DNA from: Anthoceros angustus
Taxonomy: Eukaryota; Streptophyta; Anthocerotopsida; Anthocerotales; Anthocerotaceae
DNA: 64,000 nt
NCBI GenBank assembly: GCA_010909165.1
Contig: MU008188.1
Coordinates: forward strand, 248,001 to 312,000
Direction of reading: 5' to 3'
A program made the position numbers and the translations under genes. The notes under the pieces are model-generated. The model did no database searches and was not told where the DNA came from. It was given only the letters and a program-made list of their open reading frames with translations. Shown here piece after piece: positions 49,181-60,677 of this stretch; positions within the stretch are counted from its first letter, which is position 1, and every line of letters begins with the position of its first letter.

Positions 49181-49900
49181 CCTCTGCTGGCACTACTAGA
49201 GCTTCCTCTAGTTTGGGCATACCGACCACGGGTACTGCCTCGAAATCTTCTGGAGGAGTTGGATGTACTAGAATGGAAAGTATCTGGGATGGCATCTGCT
49301 GTAATGGCCTCTGCCAATGTAGTTGGACTATGCAACTCAATTCATTGCAGCCCAATCCTTCAAACCCGACCATGAAGCGATGCGGTTTGTCATCTTCACT
49401 CATGGTAGTGCGGTGCGGACTTCAGAAGGTACTTACATAATCTCGTACAATACTGTTTGCTTGATATTGTCAAGGCTGTATAGAAGCATTCGCGAGTTGG
49501 CCTTCTTGAGGGCTTCTTTGAAGGATGCCCGATGCATGATGGTGTCAGGCAGGGCTAACTTCATGCTCGATTTTGGAGCCACTTTGAAGATGCCGCATTA
49601 ACAGGAAGATTTCTTGTTGATCTTCATCTTCCTTGTTGAGTTGTGGGCTCTGAAATTGCCTTTGTCTTCTTCCTTGAAGTCATTACATCGTCTAAGACAC
49701 TGGAAGAACTTGATAAAGTACTTCCACCATCCGTTCTTCAGTCCTCTGACTTCTCTCCAGATGGGCCTGCTGTGCTCTCAGGCGGCGCTCTCACTTCCTC
49801 TTATTCCGACGATGATGAATCTTGAGTGGTTGAGGCGGATGATTGGCGGAGGCTGCGCTTCTTGACCTCTCCTTCGCTTCTCATTGACCATCTTGTGCAC
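48982..49900 (-). pseudogene. Gag remnant with CCHC zinc knuckle, element A
   Basis: A minus-strand piece (49335-48982) has an Arg/Gly/Ser-rich nucleocapsid region and a single CX2CX4HX4C zinc knuckle (CYSCGEPGHYANEC). Upstream sequence to about 49900 shows a broken gag-like start. Several stops are present. Confidence 0.7.
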
Positions 49901-49928
49901 TCTCTAGTCACTCGGAGGAATGGACTAC

Positions 49929-49939
49929 GCTCGATACCA
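49929..49939 (-). other. Primer binding site of element A
   Basis: On the minus strand TGGTATCGAGC directly follows the LTR end. It differs by one missing A from the initiator-Met tRNA primer site TGGTATCAGAGC used by many plant LTR elements. Confidence 0.7.
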
Positions 49940-49943
49940 CTCA

Positions 49944-50136
49944 AGTAACACCCCTCACCTGCCCGGTAAAAGGCGACAAGTCTTGGCTTCGTGATCTAGG
50001 ACCTCGCCAATTCACTCCACAAGAGACTTGCACGATTCTCAACGCCTCAACCTCACAACACGGCACTAGGCTCCAAGTAGCCCGCCATCGCGGACGCAGG
50101 GAAACCTCCTCGAGGTCTTTTCTTTGTGCTCATAAA
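49944..50136 (-). repeat. Truncated 5' LTR of element A
   Basis: Matches the left LTR from agtaacaccc through the cctcctcgaggt region, then similarity is lost. The remaining two thirds of this LTR, including its promoter, are missing. Confidence 0.75.
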
Positions 50137-53100
50137 GAAGGGCCAGATCCCCTCCTTCACATACTCTTGGTTCCGGAGCCGTCGGTCGTGCCACACCTTG
50201 CGTTGATTCTGCACCGGTTGCATCCTCTGCTGAGCCTCCTCTCGTCCCTCCGTATGTTATACAAACCCTAGCAACCATTCCAATTGGCTTTCCTCCTCGG
50301 TTAGCCGCCCCTCCATCATTACTCGGAACGTGGGTACCTCAAATTCGACTGGCATAACCGGAGAATGCCCATAGGTTAGATAATACGGAGTTCGTTGGGT
50401 GGTTACTTTCTCCGCCGTCCTGAAGGCCCATAACGCTGATGGTAGCTTGGTATCCCAGTCATGCGCATAATTAACCGTGAGCTTATTAAGGATGCGACAG
50501 ATAAGTCCATTGGTCTTCTCCGTTAACCCATTGGCCTTTGGGTTGTATGGTGCCGTCTTGCGATGAGTTATACCAAAATAGTCTGTCATTGCAGCAATCA
50601 CATCATTCAGGAAATGAGTTCCCCTATCGCTTACCAACTGCAACGGACATCCATACCGTGTTATGATGTTTTCGTAGAGGAACTTTGCCACCGTGCTTGC
50701 AGAGTCCGTCCTTGTTGCCACCGCTTCCACCCACCTGGTGCAGTAGTCCGTCGCCACCAGGATGTATCTCTTCTGTGTGTGCTTCGTCAGAGGGTCGAGA
50801 TAGGTAGGGTCGATACTTTATTTTTCAAAGGCGCTAGTACTAGTATGGGCACCAGCGGCCATTGAGTCGTTGGGGTAGGCTTCCCGATCTGCTGACAAGC
50901 ATCACATCTCTTAACAAACTGGTGCGTTTCCCCATACATGGTGGGCCACCAATACGCAGCCTCCAAGATCTTTTTGGCGGTGACCTGTGCCGCATAATGT
51001 CCTCCACCCAATCCTTCATGCATCCCTTTTATTACTACCTCCATCTCCGCCTGCTGGAGGTACCTCCGTTCAACTCCGTCCGGCCCCATCTTGAAGACAC
51101 ACCCGTTATACATCCGAAAAGGGCGAGCGTAATGCACAAAGGCCTGTTGCTGGCTACGGGTTAATCCCCTTGGCATCTCCATCTCCCATGTGTATCGCCC
51201 ACCAGAGTTGGCTGCCCCTACGGCCGCTCCCTTCTCCGTCTCTCGCTCGGGTACTGGCCCACAAGCTTGCGCTTCTTCCGATCAAGGCCTCCACCAGTTT
51301 CCACCGTATACCAGCTCTTCGTCCGGGAAGGCATCCTCCTGATTATGTAGGACCGGCTCAGAGCCGTGATGAAGTCGGCTGCTCGTGTTGCCGCCCCTAC
51401 CTGGTCTCCACCTCAAAGGTGAACTCCTGTAGCAATAGGATCCACCTCGCAATTCGTCCTCACAGGTTCGCCTTATTCACTAGATGCTTGAGCGCGAAGT
51501 GGTCCACATAGAACACAAACTCGTTGGGTAGGAGGTAGTGCTTGAATTTCTTGACCGCGTACACTATGCCTAGCGCCTCCCGCTCCGTGGTGGTGTACCT
51601 CCGTTCCGCATGCGTGAGCTACCTTCCCGCATAGTAGATCGGATGATCCCTCCGCTGATCGTCCTTTTGGCTGAGCACAACTCCGATAGCGAACGCCGAC
51701 ACATCCACATATACGTGAAACCGTCTACCCCAGTCCGGACCTTTCAATACCGGAGCACTTATCAAGGTGGTCTGCAAATCCCTGAAGGCCGTCTCCCTCT
51801 CCGGTGTCCAAGCCCACTCCTCCTCCTTCCGGAGCAACTCCGTCAGCTTGGCGGCGTGCTTCGTGAAGTCCTTAATGAACCGTTTGTAGTAACCCACCAT
51901 GCCCAAGAATCCTCGCAGTTCTTTTAGATTTGTGGGCAGTTGCAAGGACTGGATGACCCGGACTTTGTCTTGGTCTACCTCTATTCCTCGCGCTGATACC
52001 CGATGCCCCAGCAGGATTCCCTCCGTCATGCCAAAGTAGCATTTCTCCGGATGTAGGCACAGCTGAGTCTCCCTACAGCGCTCCAAGCACTTCCGCAGGT
52101 GGCCAACGTGCTTGTCCTCCTCACCGTGCACACAAAAGTCGTCCAGGAACACCTCCATTAAGTCCCTCAAGAAATCCCGAAAAACATTGGTCACCATCCG
52201 CATGAATGACCCCGGCGCTCCGGTCATCCCGAAGGCGCTTCTCTTGTAGGCGAACGTCCCCCATTCCGTTGTGAACGTCGTCTTGTCCCAGTCTGACTCC
52301 CTCAGGTGCAGTTGGTTGTAGCCGGAGTATCCGTCTAGGAAGGAGTAAGTACTCCAGCCTGCCACCTTGTCCAGTATGTCATCCGCGAAAGGCATGGGAA
52401 AGTGGTCGTTCTCGGTGGTGGCATTGAGTTTCCTCCAACTCGGCAGACGCATTTAACTGCCCGGTCAAGCTTGGTACCACGACAATGGGTGCCACCCATT
52501 CGCTGTTTACAATCGGGAAGATGATGTCCGCCTCCAAATATTTGTCCAAGACCTCCTTGACCTTCAACGAGTGTTTGGGATTTAGTTTGTACTATCGAAT
52601 TTGAACGGGCACCGCACCCGGCTTCAGGTCTATCCGGTGTTCTCCCCACAGTTTCGGGATGCCCTTCATATCCGTAACCTTGAAAGCAAACACCTCGCTG
52701 AACTCCCCCAACAACTGGGTAAGGTCTCGCTTCAATTCCGTTGGCATGCCCTTCCGGAACTTTAAGGACTTGCCGGGTCGTACCTCCACGTCTTCCACAT
52801 CGTCCGGATTGACTGTCTCCCTTTCTCTCGCAGCCTCACTATGCCCAAACCCTTCATCCTCCATCCGGGGTTCATCTTTGCGCATCCCCCACTCTCGGAA
52901 AAGCTCGTCCGAGGTGAACCGAGTCACTTCCTCAGGTTCCGCCACCTCGTCGTCCGGAGGGCCCTCTCCCCTACTATCGCCTTCCTGGCTTGGCGCGACA
53001 TCCACGCGGAAGCAGTAACTGACCACCTCTGCTCCAAATGCGTCTCTTCGGTAGTCCATCTCCTCCTCGGACCACGTGATCTTGGGGAAGGGATAGACGT

Positions 53101-53212
53101 CGTCCGTATCCTCCCGTTCGTCGTTTCCACTGTCCTCGGCGGAGGTGTACCCCTCCGTGGTGCTTACGGTTTCTCCACAGTATGTGTCACTTGCGAAAAA
53201 GTATCTTAGCAT
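50137..53212 (-). mobile_element. Ty3/gypsy fragment B (pol without LTRs)
   Basis: A second, different gypsy lineage on the minus strand. Going 3' to 5' on the plus numbering: integrase core (50257-50757; DYCTRWVEAVATRTDSAS, LVSDRGTHFLNDV, APYNPKANGLTEKTNG), the HHCC zinc-binding domain (about 50880-51180; HEGLGGGHYAA and CDACQ), RT/RNase H (51619-52452; FLDGYSGYNQLHL, FLDD active site, GFLGMVGYYKRFI) and a long acidic N-terminal part (52592-53212). No LTR flanks it. At the left it cuts the LTR of element A and at the right it abuts a copia fragment. Frames are interrupted between domains, so it is dead. Confidence 0.85.
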
Positions 53213-53221
53213 ATTGATTTC

Positions 53222-53600
53222 TTGCTGGCTCCACTGTTGTTAATTGGTCTTGTAGAAAACAAGCTGCAATATCACTTTCATCAACAGTATCCGAGTACAA
53301 AGCACTCACTGAAGCCACGAAAGAGCTGAATGGGAAAGAAAACTATGTGAAGATTTGGATATGAAGCAGGAAGGGCCAACAGTGCTTAATTGTGATAATA
53401 TATCAGCCATTGCTCTTGTCGCTAATCCTGTCTTTCATGCGCGCACGAAGCATACTGAGATTCAACACCATTATATTCGTGACACTGCTGAGAGAGGAAT
53501 TCTTAAGGTACAGTATGTACCCATAGACGACAATACAGCAGATGACAAAATCCTTGCCGAAGTTCAAACATTGCTTCCATAGAGAAGGGCTGGATTGGTT
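53222..53600 (+). mobile_element. Ty1/copia RNase H fragment
   Basis: The plus strand encodes the copia RNase H C-terminus in two frames. The first is VVNWSCRKQAAISLSSTVSE up to about 53345. A frameshift follows, then VLNCDNISAIALVANPVFHA and HTEIQHHYIRD to a stop near 53581. The NPVFHARTKH wording is diagnostic of copia. The preceding domains are absent. Confidence 0.85.
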
Positions 53601-54440
53601 GACTATAGCAGCTTTATGCAGCTGGACCAGTCACACATTTGGTGAGGCACATCTTATCTCAGAACGTTTAATTACTTGAAGTTGACAGCTATTGTAGACC
53701 GCTCGCTTCAATCTTGCTTGCGATCGGTGACGATCGATGAGTTGAGTTTAATTGAAGACCGTAGTACTTATACAATACTCTAGCGGCAAGTGATTATTAG
53801 TTCTTTGATTTAGATAACCCAACTAGTCTAAAAGGGAGAGTTACAAGTACAAACCGTGTTGGTTATGGTTAGGTTAGTTTAGCTTAACCCAGCATGGTCA
53901 TACCCTTTGGTATCTAGTACCGAAGAAGAACAACTCTTCTGACACAGGTTATAAAAGCCCACCTCTTGTAATCAATTGTATCAATTAGTACAGCACTAAA
54001 CTTTGATCAAACGCTTCCGCAAAGCACCTCAAACTAACAACACGCAAATTCTTTGCAGCCACATCGCTCTTGGGAGTCATAGCTTTGGCCTCCTCACAAC
54101 CCTCTTGCACTGCATATCTAGAGGACAAGCTATGATCTGAGCTTGCCCTATGTGAAAGGGTATACATATACTAGCCCTTGGCATTGGCATATTCCTAAGA
54201 TATCTTATTGGCATCAGCATATGCCGAAAATATCCTAAGAATATACTACGATATGCAAGGAATATGCTAAAGCATATCACTTATGCTTATCCACTTAGTT
54301 ATTGCTAACTATGTTTAATTAACACTAATAAATGCTTAATTAGTATAAGAGTTTTAGATTAATCAATACTAAGTACTTACTTTAAAGATCCTTTGCCTTA
54401 TCATCCCGTTTTGCCCGAAGCTAGAGTCGCGTGATCCTTG
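53601..54440. other. Likely copia LTR remnant and AT-rich spacer
   Basis: Sequence after the copia RNase H has an LTR-like TATA box (ttataaaagccc, about 53949-53960). It could be the copia 3' LTR, but no second copy is in the window to prove it. From 54170 to 54300 short gcatat/gatat words recur. No gene seen. Confidence 0.4.
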
Positions 54441-55600
54441 GTACCAAATAAACTTGCAATTGGAGTCGCCTTGAGTGTGGAGCTATGAAGCTTGGGCGTG
54501 GAGCTACCAATCATATCTCAAAGGTCTTTCTCGATGTGCATCTTCAACTTCCAGAGATGGAAGTTCTTGCCAATTGAACTTCTTTATCACACGGTACTCA
54601 GGTCGCGAATGTGATGAGGACATTTTGAGTGTATAGTGACCCAATCGTACCAAGTGACGACAAGTGCGTCAAGCTTCACAGATGGAAGTTCTAGCCATTG
54701 AACTTCTTTATCACATAGTACTCAAGTCGCGAATATGATGAGGATATTTTGAGTGTATAGTGACTCAATCGTACCAAGTGACGGCAAGTGCGTCAAGCTT
54801 CGGCGTAGGACCGTCAATCATGTCTCAAAGGTCTTTCTCGATGTGCATCTTCAACTTCCAGAGATGGAAGTTCTTGCCATTGAACTTCTTTACCACACGG
54901 TACTCAGGTCACGAATGTGATGAGGACATTTTTGAGTACATAGTGAAGGCTAGGCCTAAATATTGGTTCGCTAGGGTACGGCCTGGCGAACCCACATGCC
55001 ATGCCATGAGCATGGCCTTCCTCTCCCTTGCCCCTCTCTCTCGTATCCGTGCCAACCCTCGACCGGGCCACCGGAGGCAAGGAACTAATTCAAGTTCCCG
55101 TCGTCCGCGGCTATACTCTGGCACGATACAAAGTCGAACTCGTCAGCATGCACAGTCATTGAAAGAAAATTTTCCTCCACTGGGCCTCTAAACTGCAAAA
55201 AGGACAATGCGCTATAACCTCATCCATCACTTGAGCACGATCAGTATACATGCATCCTCTCCAGCCTTCGGTCTTTCAACTCTTACCGTGTATTTGCTTG
55301 AGCGGGCGCTCTCGCTCTGCTTCTCAATGAAGCGAGCGAAGGCGGCGATGTCGCAGCAGAGATTGCCACGACAATCAGGGTGGCGGGAACTTGAATTAGT
55401 TTCCCGATGCTCCCGGTGGCTTGGTCGCAGGTTGGCATAGATAAGAGAGAGAGAGGAGTAGGGAGAGGAAGGCCATGCTCATGGCATGGCATGTGGGTTC
55501 GCCAGGCCGTACCCTGGCGAACCGATATTTAGGCCTAGCCCATAGTGAATGTGAATAGGACATTTTGAGTGCATAGTGACTCAATTGTACCTAGTGACGC
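54440..55600. repeat. Imperfect tandem repeats (about 184 bp and a shorter variant)
   Basis: The phrase caagtgcgtcaagcttc, then tctcaaaggtctttctcgat, gatggaagttct and ggtactcaggtc recurs at about 54490-54680, in a shortened copy at 54680-54800 and again at 54800-54947. A further partial copy (gtgactcaattgtacctagtgac) continues after the Mutator-like insertion at 55550-55600. The middle copy lacks about 66 bp. This is probably untranslated or spacer sequence of an LTR element whose primer site lies at 55684. Confidence 0.75.
54948..55540. mobile_element. Mutator-like miniature transposon (MULE-type, non-autonomous)
   Basis: The 593-bp element has terminal inverted repeats of about 155-160 bp (54948-55101 and 55381-55540) that start GGCTAGGCCTAAATAT and match nearly perfectly for the first 80 bases, then with scattered differences. 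A 9-bp direct duplication, CATAGTGAA, flanks it exactly (54939-54947 and 55541-55549). Long terminal repeats with a 9-bp duplication are the hallmark of Mutator-like elements. The central 280 bp encodes no transposase. It is inserted in the tandem repeat described separately, so it is younger than that repeat. Confidence 0.88.
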
Positions 55601-55683
55601 AAGTGATGATGAGACTTTTGATGGTCGGGCTTCCGTAGAAAGCTTGATCAACACTCAAGTAAATCTACAAACGGCCTAAGCGG

Positions 55684-55695
55684 GCTTTGATACCA
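55684..55695 (-). other. Primer binding site-like sequence
   Basis: The minus strand reads TGGTATCAAAGC, close to the initiator-Met tRNA primer site. It is preceded (minus strand) by CTACA, consistent with the end of an LTR that would start at 55696 (tgtagaag). This suggests another minus-strand LTR element remnant covering the tandem-repeat tract. Confidence 0.5.
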
Positions 55696-56281
55696 TGTAG
55701 AAGCTTGCAAGTGGCTCCCACACAAATAATTAGGTGAATGAAATGGAGAAGTAAAACAAGCTCAAGTACAATGGAGCTTAAGTAAAACTAGCTTAGATGA
55801 ATGTCAAACTCTACTGGCCCAGAACAGCTCCTTGTGCTGCAGCAGCCAATTCTCGCTACTGAAAGAACAATGCCGGTGGGTGATGCAAACTACTTTCATA
55901 GAAAGACGGACCAAAGCAAGGCTGCAGCTACGCAATGTGCGGTAGAGAGTTTCGCCCGCAAATGTAGCTGGACATTTCAGAGGAAAATTTGGCATCTTGC
56001 AAAGTGACTGAAAAAGTGCACCACAGACCATAGCCGGGTGGCAATCGACTCTAGGTTGCTGCCTAGTTTGCTAGCATTCCGGAGGAAAAATTCCCGTTTA
56101 TGCTGCACAGACAGAAGGGCATACAGTTCATTCTAATTCCCCTATTTTCTAACCGTTCCAAAATTTCCGCCGCTTAGCCAGAGCATGTGAATGTAAATAT
56201 GCCCCAAAATGTGCCTCAAGTTGGTCTGAACCCAACTCTCGCTGGCCTCGTCAAAAATGCGATGACACAATTGTGTTTAGC
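55696..56281. other. Spacer with possible LTR remnant
   Basis: Nothing protein-coding is convincing. The first part may be a decayed LTR. The part next to the carbamoyl-phosphate synthase stop is presumably its 3' UTR. Confidence 0.35.
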
Positions 56282-59200
56282 TTAATTCGAGTAAGCTTCC
56301 CCTGTCACACTACTGGCGGCAAAGAAGTCCTGCAAGGCGATCATGTTAATCGGGCAGTTAACGAGCCCTCTCACAGCTTCTAGAGTTGCCAGCCCTCCTG
56401 CGATTGTGGTGATAATAGGCACCTTGTAGGCCAGCGCGGACCTCCTCAACTGCCGTCCATCCTTCTGGTCGAGCGTATCACCAGAGCTGGTGATCATGAC
56501 CAGCTGGATAAGCCCATTGGCAAGCAAGTCCCCTACATGAGGACGTCCTTCATGAAGCTTCAGGACCGTCTCCACCTGCACACCTGCACTCTCCAAGTGA
56601 CGGGCAGTACCAACTGTGGAGAGAATTTTGAAGCCTAGGTCCTGAAATCCTCGAGCTATAGGCACCGCCTGTGCCTTGGTTTGGTCGTTGATGCTGATGA
56701 AGACAGTCCCAGAAAGGGGCAACTTCTGATTAGCAGCTATTTGAGCTTTTGCAAAAGCTTTGTCGAACCCATAATCAATTCCCATCACCTCCCCAGTGCT
56801 TCTCATTTCGGGGCCTAGGATGACATCACAACCTTGAAACTTGTCGAAAGGCAATACAGCTTCCTTCACAGAGACGTGATTTGGAATGACTTCCTCTGTG
56901 TACTTAAGGTCCTCTAAGGTTTTCCCTGACATCACCAGCGCAGCATATTTTGCAAGGGGATGACCAATCGCTTTGGAAACAAAAGGAACAGTCCTCGAAG
57001 CCCTGGGATTAGCTTCAATGATGTATACTTCCCCGGTAAGCGTGATGGCGTACTGGCAATTCATCAAACCACATACCCCTAATCTTTTGGCAAGCTTTGC
57101 AGTTGCTTCACGAATAGTCTGTAACGCCTCTGCTGTGATTGTCTGTGTCGGAATGGAGCACGCAGAGTCCCCAGAGTGAATGCCTGCCTGCTCAATGTGC
57201 TCCATGATTCCTCCGATCACCACATTGCCAGCATTGTCCGCCAAACAATCCACATCAATTTCAGTTGCATCTGTCAGGTACTTGTCAACGAGAACTGGCC
57301 TTTCCGGGTCAACTTCCACCGCAGTTTCAAGATACGTCGTTAACTTAGAGTCGTTATATACTATCTCCATAGCGCGACCACCCAGGACATACGATGGCCT
57401 CACCACAACGGGATAACCCACTCGTTTTGCAATTGCCAATGCATCCTCTTCACTCCTTGCAATGCCCCCCGGGGGCTGATTGATTCCAAGCTCATTCAGA
57501 ATAGCTTCAAACCGCTTCCTATCCTCTGCAGCATCAATGGAGTCCGGACTGGTTCCCCAAATCCTCACTAACCCATTGCCTGACGCTGCTGGTATGCAGT
57601 TCCTTTCCAGATACTCCTGGATAGGCACTGCAAGCTTCAGGGGCGTCTGACCACCAAACTGGACGATGATACCGTCGGGCCTCTCCAAATCAATGACATT
57701 CTGCACATCTTCAACTGTCAAAGGCTCAAAATACAGCCGATCACTGGTGTCGTAGTCTGTAGACACGGTCTCAGGATTTGAATTCATCATGATCGTCTCA
57801 TATCCAGCGTCCTGAAACAAGAAAAACTTAAACTCAGCATGAAACTCAAAGCTGTACATTGAGAGGAATACGTCAACAGAAAATGATCTTCCCAACAGCC
57901 TGAGCACAGACAGAGAACAAACATGGCACAGCAAGGATGGTGTAGACGAAAAACCTGGAGAGCAAAGGAAGCATGACAGCAGCAGTAATCGAATTCAATG
58001 CCCTGGCCGATTCGATTCGGACCCCCTCCCAGGATGAGCACCTTCTTCTTGTCGTTAGGTACTGATTCGCACTCATCATCATAGGAAGAATATAAATAGG
58101 GAGTGTCTGCTTCAAACTCGGCAGCGCAAGTATCAACCCTTTTGTATGCAGGCACAACCCCGAGAGCTACCCGGTGCGCTCGAACCTCCTCCTCAGATGA
58201 GCCAGTTGCAAAAGCTATTTGCTTGTCACTGTAGCCCCGTCGCTTTACTTGCTTCAGATCTTCCTTGGATAAAGACGCGAGATGGCTTCCAGTGAGGAAA
58301 TTTTCCACCTGAAGAAGCTCCCCCAGCTGCGAGATGAACCAAGGATCGATGAAGCTCAAGTCATGGACCTCCTGCTCAGTCAATCCGCGCTTCATAGCCG
58401 CATACAGCACAAAGATACGTTCGGGATTGGGAACCCTGAGGTTATATTTGATCTTCTCCAAATCCCAGTTCAGCTCCTTGCTATTCTCACATCCCCAGCC
58501 ACTGTGGCCAGTCTCCAAAGATCTGAGAGCCTTTTGGAAAGACTCCTGAAACGTTCGCCCCATGGCCATGGCTTCACCCACAGACTTCATCTGGGTGGTC
58601 AAAACGGGTTCGGAGCCAGGGAACTTTTCGAAAGCAAAACGGGGTATCTGCAAGGAGGAGGCGAGGAAATTAGTTGGAAGTGATGAGAATGTGAGAAGGA
58701 TGAGAAGGAAGCAAGCAAGCAAAAAGAAAGGGGAGCGGTGTGCTGCTTGCTCACCTTGGTGACCACGTAGTCGATGGACGGCTCAAAGCTAGCCGGTGTC
58801 TTCTTGGTGATGTCGTTGGGAATGTGATCCAAAGTGTAGCCCACGGACAGCTTGGCTGCCATCTTGGCAATGGGGAAGCCAGTGGCCTTGGAGGCGAGAG
58901 CCGAGGAGCGTGACACTCTTGGGTTCATCTCGATGACCATAACCTCGCCGTCGGCCGGATTGACTGCAAATTGCACATTAGAGCCGCCGCACTCCACGCC
59001 CACTTCCCGGATGATGGCCACAGCCTGATCCCGCAGCCTCTGGTACTCCTTGTCGGTGAGAGTCTGCGCGGGGGCGACGGTGATGGAGTCGCCGGTATGC
59101 ACGCCCATGGGGTCGATGTTCTCGATGGAGCAGATGATGACCACGTTGTCCGCCAGATCCCTCATTACCTCCAATTCGTACTCCTTCCACCCCAGCAGCG

Positions 59201-60179
59201 ACTTCTCGACGAGCACCTGCGACGTGAGGCTGGCCGCCAGCCCGGACTTGCAGATGGCCTCGAACTCCTGCCGGTTGTACGCAATCCCGCCCCCGGTCCC
59301 CCCTAGCGTGAAGGCGGGGCGGATGATGAGCGGGTAATCCCCAATGCTCTCCGCAATTCGAAAGCAGTCGGAAAGCTCCGTGGCGATGCCGGAGGGCGGG
59401 GACTTGATCCCGATCCTGGTCATGGCCTCCTTGAAGAGCAGGCGGTCCTCCGCCATCCGGATGGCCTCCAGCTTGGCCCCGATGAGCTCCACCCCGTACT
59501 TGTCCAGCACGCCACCCTCGGCCAGCGCGACGGCCAGGTTGAGCGCCGTCTGCCCGCCCATGGTGGGCAGCAGAGCGTCGGGCCGCTCCTTCTCCAACAC
59601 CTTCTCCACCAATTCCGGCGTCATGGGCGTGATGTAGGTCCGGTCCGCCAGGTCGGGGTCCGTCATGATGGTGGCCGGGTTGGAGTTGATGAGGATGACC
59701 TGGTAGCCCTCCTCCTTGAGCGCCTTGCACGCCTGCGTGCCGGAGTAGTCGAATTCGCAGGCCTGGCCGATGACGATGGGCCCGGCCCCGAGGATGAGAA
59801 TTTTCCTGATGTCCGTCCTCTTCCCCCGCGGCGACAGCGCCGGGCGCGGGTGCTGCAGCGGCGGCAGCGCCGGAGGCTCTGCCGCCGAGGCCGCAGGTGC
59901 CTCATTCTCCCCCGCCTTCTCCAGAATGCTGTTGCACCGAATTTCCCAGGGCCGGCGCACTGGCAGCGGCAAAGGCACAGCCAGCCGCGAGAGCGAGGAG
60001 TGCAGGGAGCCGGAGCCCGCAATGCATGACAGAGAGGGCGGAAGCTTCCGCCGGAGGCGGCGGCAGCAGCAGCTGCTCTGAGAAGAAAACGAAGGCTGCA
60101 GCAAGGAGCGCGCGGGGCGCAGGGCAGGCGCCTGCGCCTGCGCCGCCAGCACCTGGGACTTGAGAGAGCAGCACTCCAT
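56282..60179 (-). CDS. CARB: Carbamoyl-phosphate synthase large subunit, plastid
   Basis: Makes carbamoyl phosphate from bicarbonate, ammonia (supplied by the small subunit) and two ATP, feeding arginine and pyrimidine synthesis in plastids. Three exons (60179-58755, 58647-57955, 57811-56282) give 1215 aa in continuous phase. The first 120 or so residues, rich in Ser, Ala and Leu with Cys/Arg patches, look like a transit peptide. The mature part starts [22 protein letters not shown]. The first ATP-grasp half ([43 protein letters not shown]), the oligomerisation domain, the second half ([56 protein letters not shown]) and the regulatory MGS-like domain ([10 protein letters not shown] through GRPHVGDLL) are complete. 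An in-frame upstream ATG at 60287 is less likely, since a poly-Phe tract would precede the transit peptide. Confidence 0.96.
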
Positions 60180-60677
60180 GTCCGCAGCAGCCGCAAAGCA
60201 GGAGGAAAGGCAGCCGGGCCGGGTCGTGAAAAAGAAGAAGAAGAAGAAGTGCAAGGCGGGAGGCAAGGAGGCGGGAGAGCAGGTCACACAGCCATGGCGA
60301 GCTCGCTGCGCGCGCTGCCTTGGCGGGCTTGCGGGAGAGAGGGGGAGCGTGGCAGCCGGCCGACGAGGATGTGTCCTACTGATGGATGACTCACACAGCG
60401 TGGAGTCATGTGGCCGCGGGACGAGACGTCTCGTCTCGCGGCCCCGGACGACTGACGAATCGAATCAAGGCGAGACGAGACGAGACGAGACGAGGCGACT
60501 CGGCCCCTCAGCTGAGTCGGTGTCTCGGCATCTAGGTCAAGAGGCAACCTCAACTCAAATTCTAGCATCAGCACATGTGAGGAATAGGGCGTAGCGTCCC
60601 AGCTGGAGTTGGACTGGGAGGGGACCAGTTGCAGTGAACTGGAGTGGCGTGGGAGAGCGGCAGAGGAGGCGGGAGCG
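60180..60677. promoter_or_regulatory. Divergent promoter region with simple repeats
   Basis: About 500 bp lie between the start codons of CARB and the esterase. It contains an AAG run (60232-60248) within the probable CARB leader. It also contains a GAGAC/CGAGA pentanucleotide run (about 60462-60495). Confidence 0.5.

Larger units (their letters stand above)
43765..50136 (-). mobile_element. Decayed Ty3/gypsy LTR retrotransposon A
   Basis: Read on the minus strand the order is 5' LTR (partial), primer binding site, gag with zinc knuckle, protease, reverse transcriptase, RNase H, integrase, polypurine tract and 3' LTR. That is Ty3/gypsy order. The RT YLDD motif lies at 46570-46593. RNase H (TPILAIYDPKKDIEVYTDAS) lies at 45908-46384, integrase pieces at 45154-45396 and 44711-44947, and the zinc knuckle CYSCGEPGHYANEC near 49000-49060. 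Every domain is cut by stops or frameshifts, so it is not autonomous. LTR sequences at both ends share a nearly identical block of about 60 bases, but the right LTR is cut after about 190 bp where element B begins. Confidence 0.88.

Noticed and set aside
54909-55191. Open frames spanning the Mutator-like terminal repeats
   Set aside because: The same peptides appear from both inverted ends, so they reflect repeat sequence rather than genes.
43765-56281. Possible tRNA genes or a CRISPR-like array among the repeats
   Set aside because: The only tRNA-like words are LTR primer sites, and the tandem repeats lack regular short spacers; a eukaryotic origin also makes CRISPR implausible.
58978-59730. 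Out-of-frame 250-codon minus-strand frame within CARB exon 1
   Set aside because: It is a composition artefact of the GC-rich CARB coding strand; the CARB frame itself shows full ATP-grasp motifs.
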